DNA from: Spirochaetales bacterium
Lineage (GTDB): Bacteria > Spirochaetota > Spirochaetia > Treponematales > Treponemataceae
Assembly: GCA_029098225.1 (NCBI GenBank)
Contig: JAQXNX010000010.1
Coordinates: forward strand, 1 to 64,000
Direction: 5' to 3'
Length of the DNA: 64,000 bases
Position numbers and translations under genes: made by a program. Shown piece by piece: positions 1 to 7,487 of this stretch; positions within the stretch are counted from its first letter, which is position 1; each line of letters begins with the position of its first letter. The notes beneath the pieces were generated by a model. The model saw nothing but the letters and a program-made list of their open reading frames with translations, was not told the origin of the DNA and made no database searches.

Positions 1-89
1 GCCAAAGCAGTGCCTTTAATAATTGGTTCACAGCATTCGCTGTATTTTTTTCCAGAGCCACAAGGGCAGTTTTCCATTTCTTTACTCAT
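1..89 (-). CDS. SEC-C / YchJ-type zinc-binding protein, N-terminal part
   Basis: The 29 visible codons from the ATG at 89 read MSKEMENCPCGSGKKYSECC, followed by EPIIKGTAL. This is the SEC-C zinc motif (CxCGSGKKYxxCC) and closely matches the N terminus of the UPF0225/YchJ family, where it is followed by an NTF2-like domain. The rest of the gene is outside the window. Zinc binding is known for the motif; the protein's role is not established. Confidence 0.85.
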   Translation of the reverse strand, partial: MSKEMENCPCGSGKKYSECCEPIIKGTAL

Positions 90-136
90 AGAATACAGTA
101 TACCAAATACAATGATGTCATTCCAGTATTTTTAAA

Positions 137-196
137 TCAACTAGCATTTAAACCGCGAGGGCTTGTTCCGAAGTCGGTTTTGAAATGCGTGTTATA
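137..196 (-). repeat. attC-like site A
   Basis: Read on the minus strand, GTATAAC is followed by GCATTT and AAAACCG, a loop containing CCGAC and CAAGCCC, then CGGTTT, AAATGC and GTTGATT. The outer AAC...GTT polarity, the imperfect two-block stem and the CCGAC/CAAGCC centre resemble integron attC sites (R'' RYYYAAC, R' GTTRRRY). It lies just downstream of the minus-strand gene ending at 268, as a cassette attC should. No integrase gene is in the window. Confidence 0.5.
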
Positions 197-267
197 CGTT
201 CATATCGCAGATGGATTTCCTGTTCCATCAACCAATTTTTTTTATCCCATATTTAAATCAATCTCTA

Positions 268-1029
268 TTAGGGTTGACAACCCTCCAAAAATTGCCGGTC
301 GTCATACGGAATCTTAAAGTATGCTTTATTAATTAAATTAAAATCTAACGGAAACTCCTTAATAATTGAACGTTGATTATATTTGTCTTTTAATATTCTT
401 TGCATATTTTTTGCATCCTTAAATGAATAATAAAAACCAATGTATATTTTTTTATCTATTTCAAATAAAGGTGAATAATAAATCTCGCCACCAGGGTAAA
501 AAAAGATAATATCTGTATCATTGTCTTCTGAAAAATCTATCTCCTGAATGCTTTTGATTTCTAGAGAATATAGTTTTCTGTTTTTTATTTTCTTTTCTGG
601 TATCTGTAATTTTAATTCTTTACATATAAATGATATAATGAAATCCGGGTTTGTATAATCCTCTGTAAGAGTATAATCCTTTTTAGAAGTTTGTATTTCA
701 GAAAGTCTCCTTTGCGAGACAAATAAATATTTTTTTTCACCAATTGTAAGTTCACTTAAATCATGCTCTGAATAAAAATAAATATTTGCATCAATTCTAT
801 TTGAAATTTCTATAAGAGTATCTGTAAAGTAAATAAAATCATAAAAATTCTTTTCAATATTTTTATATTTTTCATTTTCAGAAATGTCAGGAAGAAAGAT
901 TTCCTCTTGATAACCTAAAAAGTAATTAATTCTGATATTATCTGTCTTATAAGTTACTTCTAAAGAATTGGAAGCAAATATTCTAAATGATAAAATTATA
1001 AATATTAAAATAAAAAGTTTAGTTTTCAT
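268..1029 (-). CDS. Secreted protein of unknown function (253 aa)
   Basis: I do not recognise a family. The first 20 residues form a typical signal peptide (MKTK, hydrophobic core, ending RIFAS), so the mature protein is exported. The rest is acidic, rich in Ile, Tyr, Asp and Glu, with no internal membrane segment; one short stretch (DTDIIFFYPGGEIYY) looks like a beta-hairpin. The gene sits between attC-like sites A and B on the same strand, so it may be the cargo of a single integron cassette. Codon use is very AT-rich compared with the genes after 7.5 kb. Confidence 0.7.
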   Translation of the reverse strand: MKTKLFILIFIILSFRIFASNSLEVTYKTDNIRINYFLGYQEEIFLPDISENEKYKNIEKNFYDFIYFTDTLIEISNRIDANIYFYSEHDLSELTIGEKKYLFVSQRRLSEIQTSKKDYTLTEDYTNPDFIISFICKELKLQIPEKKIKNRKLYSLEIKSIQEIDFSEDNDTDIIFFYPGGEIYYSPLFEIDKKIYIGFYYSFKDAKNMQRILKDKYNQRSIIKEFPLDFNLINKAYFKIPYDDRQFLEGCQP

Positions 1030-1074
1030 ATTTAATCATTTATTTATCCTCAAAAAGCGCCCCAGTGCGGGCGT

Positions 1075-1135
1075 CCGTTTAACAACGGGTTGTACCGCAG
1101 CGGGCTTGACCCGTTGTCGGCTACGAACCTATGTG
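1075..1135 (-). repeat. attC-like site B
   Basis: The minus strand shows GTAGCCGAC, then the perfect 8-bp stem CAACGGGT/ACCCGTTG around a loop with CAAGCCC, then GTTAAAC, a perfect match to the integron R' consensus GTTRRRY. It shares GTAGCCGACA and GTCAAGCCCGC with site C. It lies a few bases beyond the BrnA stop codon. A short GC-rich tail (1055-1074) follows. Confidence 0.5.
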
Positions 1136-1138
1136 TTT

Positions 1139-1351
1139 TTATTTACTAAACGTAATTTCCAAATGTTTTTTTTCTTTTACACAATCCAGAAGATAATAAT
1201 TGATAATATTCTGATAAGGCATACCTGTTTCTTCTGCCATATTTTTGAAATAATCAATTACCTGATCATCAAGGCGAATTGTTATCTGTTTTTTGAGTCT
1301 GTCTGCATAAGGATTTTTTATCCCATTTGAAAAATCATAATTATCTCTCAT
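1139..1351 (-). CDS. brnA: BrnA-family ribbon-helix-helix antitoxin
   Basis: A 70-aa protein with a C-terminal ribbon-helix-helix DNA-binding fold: KKQITIRLDDQVIDYFKNMA, then ETGMPYQNIINYYL. This is the typical BrnA antitoxin, which binds toxin BrnT and represses the brnTA promoter. A longer frame runs to 1447, but ATG 1351 is preferred because GGAGG lies just upstream and the brnT stop codon is two bases before it. The antitoxin is intact while its toxin is frameshifted. In this family BrnT normally precedes BrnA, as here. Confidence 0.8.
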   Translation of the reverse strand: MRDNYDFSNGIKNPYADRLKKQITIRLDDQVIDYFKNMAEETGMPYQNIINYYLLDCVKEKKHLEITFSK

Positions 1352-1352
1352 T

Positions 1353-1636
1353 TTATTTTCCTCCATACTGTGCGGCTTCAAGGTTATTTGCTTTTCTTGC
1401 CGATATGATTCTAATTCTGTCATTTTCCCTGTAACAATGACAGACAACCAGCATATGTAACTCGGAACTTAAACCAAGCATTACAAACCTATCTTCGTCC
1501 ATACTTGAATGATCCGGATCTGCAATTAAAATTGCGTTTTCATCATAAAAAACACTTTTTACTCAAAAGTTACTTTGTGTTTCGTATAATTCAATCCAGC
1601 TTTTACAGGATCCCATTCAAAGATTATTTTATCCAT
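1353..1636 (-). pseudogene. brnT: BrnT-family toxin, frameshifted
   Basis: From ATG 1636 the first frame reads MDKIIFEWDPVKAGLNYTKH KVTFE and stops. The next frame continues with SVFYDENAILIADPDHS, then DEDRFVMLGLS, LVVCHCYRENDRIRIISAR and a stop at 1353. Together they give the full BrnT order (FEWD, KH, F-E, IxxARKA). The span of 284 nt is one base short of 95 codons, so a single-base loss has split the gene. BrnT is a ribonuclease toxin; this copy should be inactive unless frameshifting or a sequencing error rescues it. Confidence 0.8.
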
Positions 1637-1675
1637 AATTATATCATAATTATAAAATACTTCTTTTGTCAAATA

Positions 1676-1718
1676 AAAAGGCGGGCTTGACAGCGTGTCG
1701 GCTACGACCTTTGTTATG
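1676..1718 (-). repeat. attC-like site C (partial)
   Basis: On the minus strand ACATAAC is followed by GTAGCCGACA and GTCAAGCCCGCC, the same blocks as in site B. AAAGG...CCTTT could form the outer stem, but no clear GTT R' box follows, so the site may be degenerate. It lies directly downstream of the broken MazF-like toxin gene. Confidence 0.4.
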
Positions 1719-1720
1719 TG

Positions 1721-2064
1721 CTATTTCCTGTCTGAAATCAATTTTATGACCGCATCAACTAGCTTTTGATAGTTTTCTTCTGATAATTTTGAAACTTTTC
1801 TTTCAAATGAAAATTTATTCACGGCTCCAATAAGATGAATTACAGCCACAGAATCTTTTGAAAGTCCTGTTTCTTCTTTTTTAAAGAGAATATTCGGTTC
1901 GTACTCTAATGGAACCAAATTTGATGTGAAAGGAATGGCGACAACTGTATTCAAATCTTTTATGCCAAGCAATCATTCTGCATCACAACTGCTGGCCGGA
2001 TTTTTGAAGGGAGGCTTCCAACAGGAATACCGAAATCTATGAGCCATATTTCACCATGTGTCAT
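1721..2064 (-). pseudogene. MazF/PemK-type toxin, frameshifted
   Basis: ATG 2064 overlaps the end of the antitoxin gene by 14 nt, as is usual for such modules. It begins MTHGEIWLIDFG and continues KIRPAVVMQNDCLA before a stop. The next frame carries on GIKDLNTVVAIPFTSNL and the C-terminal half to 1721. These are the PemK/MazF landmarks (GEIW, RPxVV, QND, LNTVxxxPxTS). The 344-nt span is one base short of 115 codons, so a single-base deletion near 1970 disrupts it. The family consists of mRNA interferases. Confidence 0.8.
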
Positions 2065-2248
2065 TTTTTAGTTCCTCCCACATGGCATTCATTGAATTTC
2101 TAGCAATGTCTTTTTCCATTTCTGCGTAATTTTCTTCATTGCGCTTGGTTTTCAATGATTCAAGCATTTTTCCCATTAGAGCTATAGTCTGTTCATATGA
2201 AAGAGAAAGTACCTGTTCTGTAAAATCTGCATATGCGGAATCTGACAT
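2051..2248 (-). CDS. Antitoxin of the MazF-like module
   Basis: A 65-aa, mostly helical, acidic protein (MSDSAYADFTEQ..., ending KNDTW). The frame is open to 2326, but ATG 2248 is chosen because GGAGGTG lies directly upstream. No DNA-binding motif is obvious. The antitoxin role is inferred from its size, its position and its 14-nt overlap with the MazF-like toxin. It resembles in style the small antitoxin at 59960, including a central SLSYEQTIALMGKML helix. It is intact although the toxin is broken. Confidence 0.65.
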   Translation of the reverse strand: MSDSAYADFTEQVLSLSYEQTIALMGKMLESLKTKRNEENYAEMEKDIARNSMNAMWEELKNDTW

Positions 2249-2318
2249 AGTAACACCTCCAAATACAAGTATAGCATATTTGATGCAAAAAAGGTACTTC
2301 TTATTTTTTTGAGGATAT

Positions 2319-2457
2319 GGGCGCATTTTTGCTGGCGCAAAAACCAGGCTTTCCGCAGTTCCGCGCTAACCGCGCTCCAGCCTCCGCACTCGTCACTTCA
2401 TTCTCTCGCTTGCGGTGGCCGCCTTACGGCGCTGCTACAATCCTTTGCGCGCTTCGC
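2319..2457. repeat. GC-rich palindromic repeat, family 2 (copy a)
   Basis: This 139-bp GC-rich block is almost identical to 3739-3878. It starts GGGCGCATTTTTGCTGGCGC and carries CAGGCTTTCCGCAGTTCCGC, CGCTTGCGGTGGCCGCC and CTGCTACAATCC. The motif order matches the blocks at 23541 and 39194 (GGGCG, then GGGCTTTGCG, TTCCGCTA, CAATCC). It is non-coding and flanks minus-strand cargo genes. Confidence 0.75.
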
Positions 2458-2491
2458 TTTATATCATAGAACTGAGTCTGGTGAAATCAAA

Positions 2492-2890
2492 TCAGCAGTA
2501 TTTCTTTAAGTCTTCTATAAGTGGACGAACGTATTCCCAGCCGGTTTCTTCGGGCTTCTGACCTAATGGGATTGTAACTGGACCAAACCTGTCTGAATCT
2601 ACATGTGTTACCATTTTTCTTCTATTATAAAGTTCAAGACAAAATCCATCTGAACTTCTTTCATCTCCAAGACTATCAATCTCTATCTGATCCCATTTAT
2701 TTTTAATAATAAAAGATTTTAACAAATTGATACAGTCGCCTTGTTCTAATACTTTTATCAATTCAGGGAGACTTCGTTTGTCAAATTGAATTAAACGTCC
2801 TGCAAAATCTTCACTTCTATAAAGTCTATTGTGACAATTTATTTTAATATCTTTTTCTTTTAGCTCTATTTCATAATAAAAATCTTTCAT
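2492..2890 (-). CDS. Hypothetical protein, possible immunity protein (132 aa)
   Basis: No recognised family. It is a small soluble acidic protein without signal peptide or membrane segment, with a good ribosome site (AAAGGAG) 6-7 nt before ATG 2890. It lies 26 nt downstream of the Imm11-like gene on the same strand, in a zone of toxin and immunity remnants, and has the size and composition of polymorphic-toxin immunity proteins. That role is an inference from context only. Confidence 0.6.
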   Translation of the reverse strand: MKDFYYEIELKEKDIKINCHNRLYRSEDFAGRLIQFDKRSLPELIKVLEQGDCINLLKSFIIKNKWDQIEIDSLGDERSSDGFCLELYNRRKMVTHVDSDRFGPVTIPLGQKPEETGWEYVRPLIEDLKKYC

Positions 2891-2916
2891 TTCTTTTCTC
2901 CTTTGTCCGTATGATT

Positions 2917-3522
2917 TTACTCCACCGGAACCTCTTCAAAATCAATTCCGGTAAGGCCTGCTTCTTCTATAGCCTGTTTTGCGGTTTCTGTGCATAACAA
3001 AAATGTTTTCTTTTCTTCTAAATGAAATATATTATTTTTAAAATTTAATACATCAATCTTATTTTTATCAATAATCAGTTTATTTATACGGGTAACAATT
3101 GTTTTATTTATTTCATCATTATAATATTTTAAAAAGTCAGATTTATCCCAATTAAGCAAACTGTATGATGGAAATTGCATCGTATAATAAATATCCCAAA
3201 TCTCGTCACAGTCATTATGTTCTTGCATGAAAGCCATTTTATTCTTACCGTTATAGTGCATTTGACTTTCATAAGCATTAAAATCTGCGTTAAATTTTTT
3301 TATTACTTCCAGGAAATTTTTAGAAACTAAAATATTATGACAAACAGGAAAATCATTGGGAGGAATTTTATTATCTACATTATAAGGGATAGGTAATTCA
3401 TAAGTTTCAGTACATTCACTTATAAATAACTTTTGCTCACTCCATAGACTTTCTTCCATTACACCAGGATAACAATAATTAGTAGAAGCGGTTACACTTT
3501 CTGTAATTTTGTAAATTTTCAT
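2917..3522 (-). CDS. Imm11/DUF1629-like immunity protein
   Basis: A 201-aa soluble protein. The N terminus (MKIYKITES), a mid-protein ELPIPYNVDNK, an NILVSKNFLEVIKKF segment and the end GLTGIDFEEVPVE resemble immunity proteins of the Imm11/DUF1629 type. Its ATG overlaps (ATGA) the stop of an AHH-nuclease toxin remnant, the order expected for a toxin tail and its immunity gene. A paralogous fragment lies at 4762-4986 (shared ELPIPY and FPSY-LLN). The function is inferred: neutralising a nuclease toxin whose gene is now broken. Confidence 0.6.
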   Translation of the reverse strand: MKIYKITESVTASTNYCYPGVMEESLWSEQKLFISECTETYELPIPYNVDNKIPPNDFPVCHNILVSKNFLEVIKKFNADFNAYESQMHYNGKNKMAFMQEHNDCDEIWDIYYTMQFPSYSLLNWDKSDFLKYYNDEINKTIVTRINKLIIDKNKIDVLNFKNNIFHLEEKKTFLLCTETAKQAIEEAGLTGIDFEEVPVE

Positions 3523-3735
3523 AAATAATTCCTTTGGTAAGGCAAGAATACACCATTTTCAGGCGAATTTAAATCAATTCCATATTCGTGCAAGCTTGCA
3601 ACACTTGCTCTAGATTTTTCTGAATTAACTGCAACAATATGATGAGCAGCATTTGGTTTGTGTCAATTTTTATTATAGATTTCAACTCCAGTATCAATTT
3701 CTTCTTTACTTTTTACTTCGGGAATGGAATAATCA
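3519..3735 (-). pseudogene. AHH-type nuclease toxin domain, truncated remnant
   Basis: The minus strand reads KPNAAHHIVAVNSEKSRASV, then LHEYGIDLNSPENGVFLP and a stop overlapping the immunity start. AAHHIVA and GIDxNxxxNGVFLP define the AHH group of HNH/EndoVII nucleases, common as C-terminal domains of polymorphic toxins. An in-frame stop sits just before the motif, the upstream part is cut off by the repeat at 3739, and the end is short. It is a non-functional relic. Confidence 0.75.
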
Positions 3736-3738
3736 ATA

Positions 3739-3878
3739 GGGCGCATTTTTGCTGGCGCAAAAACCAGGCTTTCCGCAGTTCCGCGCTAACCGTGCTCCAG
3801 CCTCCGCACTCGTTCACTTCGTTCTCTCGCTTGCGGTGGCCGCCTTACGGCGCTGCTACAATCCTTTGCGCGTTTCGC
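3739..3878. repeat. GC-rich palindromic repeat, family 2 (copy b)
   Basis: A near-identical duplicate of 2319-2457 with only a few differences. It lies exactly at the upstream edge of the AHH toxin remnant, between it and the small frame at 3896, so its insertion or a recombination through it may have truncated the toxin gene. Confidence 0.75.
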
Positions 3879-3895
3879 ATCATATTTATCATTCT

Positions 3896-4048
3896 TTATT
3901 CAAATGTAATTATCATATGCGAACCGGTTGTTTTTTCGGTTACTTTTTGGATAATCTCTTTTTTTTCATCTTCAGTTAATGGTTCGTTTTCAGGAATAAG
4001 CAAGTTTTTCATTGAGCTTTTATAATATACAAAACCGCCGACTATCAT
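3896..4048 (-). CDS. Small ORF, probable immunity-gene fragment (50 aa)
   Basis: From ATG 4048 the frame reads MIVGGFVYYKSSMKNLLIPE, then NEPLTEDEKKEIIQKVTEKT and ends HMIITFE. The amphipathic C-terminal helix is protein-like, but there is no clear ribosome site and the frame could be the tail of a longer decayed gene. No family recognised. The 175 bp to the next gene (4049-4223) hold no further gene that I can see. Confidence 0.4.
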   Translation of the reverse strand: MIVGGFVYYKSSMKNLLIPENEPLTEDEKKEIIQKVTEKTTGSHMIITFE

Positions 4049-4223
4049 TATGTGTTTGTTCCGGTTATTTTTGTCATATTTATTCCTAAATTGATCATAA
4101 TTTAATTATAATTTTTTAATAGTTTTCCTTTTAATATTATAATAATTTACATAAAACCTTTCTATGGAACCTTAAGATGTAATTAATTACTATTCTTAAA
4201 ATACATTCATTGAAAACAATAGT

Positions 4224-4622
4224 TTATAAAAACACATCTTGAGGCCCAATATCATATTCTGGCATCACTTTAATACATAAACCATTTTCTATATCCCAGT
4301 CTACTTCACATAAAAGAATTGTTTCTCCATCTGATTTAATCAATATTTCTTTTAATATAACATTATTTGCAATTGTATAATTACCATCAACATATTTTTT
4401 AATATAATCATTTAATTGATTCGATGAAGAATTTGATAATTCATTTATATTCTCATAAAACTTCATAAATGTTTCTTTTTGAAATGTGTTTATTTTCTCT
4501 GATTCTGGATATGCCTCGAAAACAAATTGAACATTGTTTTCTTTACCAAAGAAATTTATAGTTTTACTATAACACCATCCAAAATTATAAAAAGGTTCTT
4601 TTAAAATAGAATCAAACTCCAT
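4224..4622 (-). CDS. Putative immunity protein, DUF6985-like (132 aa)
   Basis: A soluble acidic protein with a good ribosome site (TTAGGAG) before ATG 4622. The C-terminal strand pattern (ETILLCEVDWDIENGLCIKV) resembles small DUF6985/DUF2004-type proteins found next to toxin genes. It lies 19 nt downstream of a nuclease-toxin tail on the same strand, which supports an immunity role. Family assignment is tentative. Confidence 0.5.
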   Translation of the reverse strand: MEFDSILKEPFYNFGWCYSKTINFFGKENNVQFVFEAYPESEKINTFQKETFMKFYENINELSNSSSNQLNDYIKKYVDGNYTIANNVILKEILIKSDGETILLCEVDWDIENGLCIKVMPEYDIGPQDVFL

Positions 4623-4641
4623 ATTATATCTCCTAAAAAAA

Positions 4642-4761
4642 TTAATTAGTATTTACTTTCACAGAAATTCCTCCTGAATGTACAATATTTCCATGAAGTT
4701 CTGCTGGTATTTTCATTAGTGTTTTACAATCTTGACATTCATGCCAAGTATAATTGTTTTT
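4642..4761 (-). pseudogene. HNH (WHH-like) nuclease toxin tail remnant
   Basis: The frame reads NNYTWHECQDCKTLMKIPAE, LHGNIVHSGGISVKVNTN and stop. The spacing W-H-x-x-x-D-x-K-T-x-x-x-x-P-x-x-LH-x-x-x-x-H-x-GG is that of the C-terminal part of WHH-type HNH nucleases used as toxin tips. The start is lost: upstream the frame changes into an immunity-gene fragment. The downstream gene at 4224 is its likely immunity partner. Confidence 0.65.
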
Positions 4762-4986
4762 TTAAGCTTTCAATGTATATATATTCACAATCCGACACTT
4801 CTTCATTCAACAATTCATAACTTGGAAAAATAATTGTATAAAATAATATGGAATAGGTAATTCATGTTTTGATTTATACTCTCCGGCAAATAGATTCTCA
4901 TCTTTCCAAAAACTATTTTCGCAGATGTACGCACTTGCATATTTTTGAGGATTTTCAGCATTATAATTTATTAAATAAAATTTCAT
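4762..4986 (-). pseudogene. Imm11-like immunity gene, internally deleted paralogue
   Basis: ATG 4986 has GGGGAAAAA upstream and begins MKFYLINYNAENPQKY, reaching KSKHELPIPYYF. In another frame the sequence continues FYTIIFPSYELLNEE. Both pieces match the protein at 2917 (ELPIPY; YYTMQFPSYSLLN), so the middle has been deleted and the frame shifted; then it runs into a nuclease tail. A mosaic relic. Confidence 0.65.
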
Positions 4987-5160
4987 TTTTTCCCCTTTAA
5001 TCAATCACAATCATTTTATAATATGAACGTTATTAATTCAAAATGTTTATGAAGTACCAGTCAAAATCACTGAGAAAAACATGATGATAAAACCAATAGC
5101 AACTTATTTAGACTTAGAATAAAATAGCCGCTGTATGTAAATTTTAAAACTAAGCGACAA

Positions 5161-5190
5161 TAAACTAAAGAATAACTTCTTCCTGAATCA
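5161..5190. repeat. 30-bp direct repeat, SUKH gene tail (copy 1)
   Basis: These 30 bases match 6789-6818 with two differences. On the minus strand they encode the end of a SUKH immunity protein (IQEEVIL, stop at 5165), like the intact gene at 6793. The ATPase gene lies between the two copies. Apart from this tail and the promoter, 5005-5339 shows no gene. Confidence 0.75.
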
Positions 5191-5290
5191 TTTTAGAATA
5201 AATATCTATTTCTGCTCCTGCGGTCGGTCTAAGGAAGCAGATTTCAGAACGAAATATCCGTGCTGTTATTGATAGTACTCTTTTCTTAAC

Positions 5291-5333
5291 TGTCAAATCA
5301 AGATTTGACAAAACACGATTTTATGGTTATTGT
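5291..5333 (+). promoter_or_regulatory. Promoter and inverted repeat before the ATPase gene
   Basis: TTGACA (5305-5310), a 17-bp spacer and TATTGT (5328-5333) precede ATG 5340 by only 6 bases, so the mRNA is probably leaderless. The inverted repeat TGTCAAAT/ATTTGACA (5291-5310) overlaps the -35 box and could be an operator. Confidence 0.65.
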
Positions 5334-5339
5334 ATCAGT

Positions 5340-6752
5340 ATGACAAATTTTATTGGAAGAGAAGAGGAACTTTCATTCTTTAATGAGCATTATAACTCAA
5401 AATCTGGTGAACTTATTATTGTTTATGGTCGTCGCCGTATTGGTAAGACTGAAACCATAAGCCATTTTTGTGCTGATAAAAATCCCGTTTTTTTTACTTG
5501 TACTCAGACAGAAGATAGTAATCAGCTTAAAAATTTCAGCCAGAAACTGCTTTCATTTAATCTGCCTCAGAGCCAATATATTACGGAATTCTCAAACTGG
5601 GAACTGGCTTTTTTAGCAATCAAGGATATTCCTCACAAAGAAAATCGAAAGAACATTGTTGTTATAGATGAATTTCCCTACATGGCTCGTGTAAATGAAG
5701 AGATTCCTTCAATCCTCCAAAAACTGTGGGACACGGAACTAAAGAACCAGAATATTATGCTCATCCTGTGCGGCAGTTCAATGAGTTATATTGAAAAAGA
5801 AATTCTTTCAGAAAAGAATCCGCTTTATGGCAGGGCAACAGGCATATTCAAAATGCTTCCCATGCCATATTCTGATTCATCAAAATTTTTCCCAGGATGG
5901 GATTCAAAAGACAAAATCATTGCTCATTCCATTCTTGGTGGGGTTCCATTTTATTTAAGTCAGTTTGATGAATCTAAGACCTTAAAGCAAAACATCTGTT
6001 CAAACATATTGAAACGTGGCTCAATTCTTTATTCTGAGCCAGAATTTTTGATGCGACAGGAACTTCGTGAACCTACAACTTATAATACGATTATTCAGGC
6101 GATTGCGAACGGAAAAACTAAATTCAACGAAATACAGCAGTCAACGCTTATTGAAAAAGGAAAGCTTTCTGTTTACCTGAAAAATCTAATAGAGCTTGGA
6201 ATTGTAAGCAGGGAATTTCCGCTTTTTAGCACAGAAAAAGAAAAGCAGAATACACAACGAGGAATCTATAAGCTTAAGGATTTATTCTTTAGATTCTGGT
6301 ACAAGTTTGTATTTCCTAATTATTCTTCGCTTGAATTTGGAGATTGGGAAAATATTTATGATGCAATCGTAGAACCTCAGTTAAATACATTCGTATCCTT
6401 TCCGTTTGAAGATATTTGTATTGAATGGATGCGAATACAGAATAAAGAGAAAAATCTTCCTTTCATTTTTACGCATATTGGGTGCTGGTGGGATAAAAAT
6501 GTTGAGATAGATATTATTGCTGCTAATGAGGACAAATCAAAAATTATTTCCGCTGAGTGCAAATTCCATAACGATCCAGTGAATGATTCTGATTTGGAAA
6601 AACATATCAAAAAAGATTTGTCTACTTTGAAGAAAAAGGAAGGGGCCGAAATAGCATATTGGTATTTTTCTTGGAGCGGTTTTACTAAAGAAGCAAGTGA
6701 ATATGCTAACAAGAATGGAATTAGACTTGTTTTTGGTGGTGACTTCCTATAG
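5340..6752 (+). CDS. DUF234-type archaeal-style ATPase
   Basis: A 470-aa protein of the ATPase family common in archaea and spirochaetes. Walker A is GRRRIGKT at about residues 30-37 and Walker B is NIVVIDEFP at about 105-113. A winged-helix region follows near 240-290. The C-terminal DUF234 domain (about 305-465) has a PD-(D/E)xK-like core (EVDIIAA...AECKF). The family's role is unsettled; a link to mobile DNA or stress has been suggested. The gene is intact and the only plus-strand gene in the first 7 kb, bracketed by a 30-bp direct repeat of the SUKH gene tail. Confidence 0.85.
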   Translation: MTNFIGREEELSFFNEHYNSKSGELIIVYGRRRIGKTETISHFCADKNPVFFTCTQTEDSNQLKNFSQKLLSFNLPQSQYITEFSNWELAFLAIKDIPHKENRKNIVVIDEFPYMARVNEEIPSILQKLWDTELKNQNIMLILCGSSMSYIEKEILSEKNPLYGRATGIFKMLPMPYSDSSKFFPGWDSKDKIIAHSILGGVPFYLSQFDESKTLKQNICSNILKRGSILYSEPEFLMRQELREPTTYNTIIQAIANGKTKFNEIQQSTLIEKGKLSVYLKNLIELGIVSREFPLFSTEKEKQNTQRGIYKLKDLFFRFWYKFVFPNYSSLEFGDWENIYDAIVEPQLNTFVSFPFEDICIEWMRIQNKEKNLPFIFTHIGCWWDKNVEIDIIAANEDKSKIISAECKFHNDPVNDSDLEKHIKKDLSTLKKKEGAEIAYWYFSWSGFTKEASEYANKNGIRLVFGGDFL

Positions 6753-6788
6753 AGGCCTGTGTACTAAATGAAATATCACTATCAATAG

Positions 6789-6818
6789 TAAATTAAAGAA
6801 TAACTTCTTCCTGGATCA
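6789..6818. repeat. 30-bp direct repeat, SUKH gene tail (copy 2)
   Basis: This is the second copy of the repeat at 5161, forming the true C terminus of the SUKH gene. The pair encloses 1.6 kb containing only the ATPase gene. Confidence 0.75.
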
Positions 6819-7347
6819 CATCTTTATATTTTTCATATTGTTGTCTCCACATATCTCTTAATCCATCTGTAATAATACTTTCCCTTCCCCTTGCTATCAT
6901 ATCTTTTTCTATTTCATCTGGAGATTTCTTTGCATACTCATCAATTAAGCTGCTTTTACATTTACCAATGAATTCAATAAATGAATCTGAAATTTTAGAT
7001 TTGCTGAATCCTCTTTCATGGTCACAAAAATAGATAATACCATTATTGTCCTCTGAAATATCAATGGTATAAAAATTTCCAAAATTATCGATTCCTATCG
7101 GCAAACACTCTTTCTCTTTCCAATCAAAATATGCCATATTTTTTTCTAAGCATTCTTCAACTTCTATTCCATACAAATATTTTATTGTTTCTGTTTTTCT
7201 TCCGTTCTTAAAAATTGTATTTGGAGTTTCCCCTCCGTTATATTTTGCCAGAAACGCCCTGTAAGAATCTTCAAATTTGATTCCATATTTTTTCTCAAAT
7301 TTCTTCAACTTAGATAGTGTGCCATGACCGAATTTTGAAATTAACAT
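6793..7347 (-). CDS. SMI1/KNR4 (SUKH) family immunity protein
   Basis: A 184-aa protein with the SUKH pattern: an N-terminal helix (LSKLKKFEKKYGIKF), then SYRAFLAKYNGG (the family's L..YNGG signature), a central LPIGIDNFGNFYTIDI (family G-D-x-x-G-N block) and a C-terminal FIEFI helix. Bacterial SUKH proteins are mostly immunity proteins for nuclease toxins. An unusual helical extension of about 45 residues follows the fold. No toxin gene is adjacent, so it appears to be an orphan. Confidence 0.85.
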   Translation of the reverse strand: MLISKFGHGTLSKLKKFEKKYGIKFEDSYRAFLAKYNGGETPNTIFKNGRKTETIKYLYGIEVEECLEKNMAYFDWKEKECLPIGIDNFGNFYTIDISEDNNGIIYFCDHERGFSKSKISDSFIEFIGKCKSSLIDEYAKKSPDEIEKDMIARGRESIITDGLRDMWRQQYEKYKDVIQEEVIL

Positions 7348-7487
7348 TTTATATTTCTCCGTATAGTATGTGTTTGTTTCGCTTGGGCACTTTTTCCAAT
7401 TACTTTTTGTGTACCGTTGGATGTTATAATATTTTTTATCATAATTGTTCTTTTAAGAACTTTCTAGCCTGACTGACGAAACGCAGG

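Noticed and set aside
968-1330. 120-aa plus-strand ORF
   Set aside because: It runs antisense through the secreted protein, attC-like site and BrnA; no ribosome site and low-complexity residues.
3639-4025. 128-aa plus-strand ORF
   Set aside because: It reads through the GC-rich repeat and the antisense of toxin/immunity remnants; composition is not protein-like.
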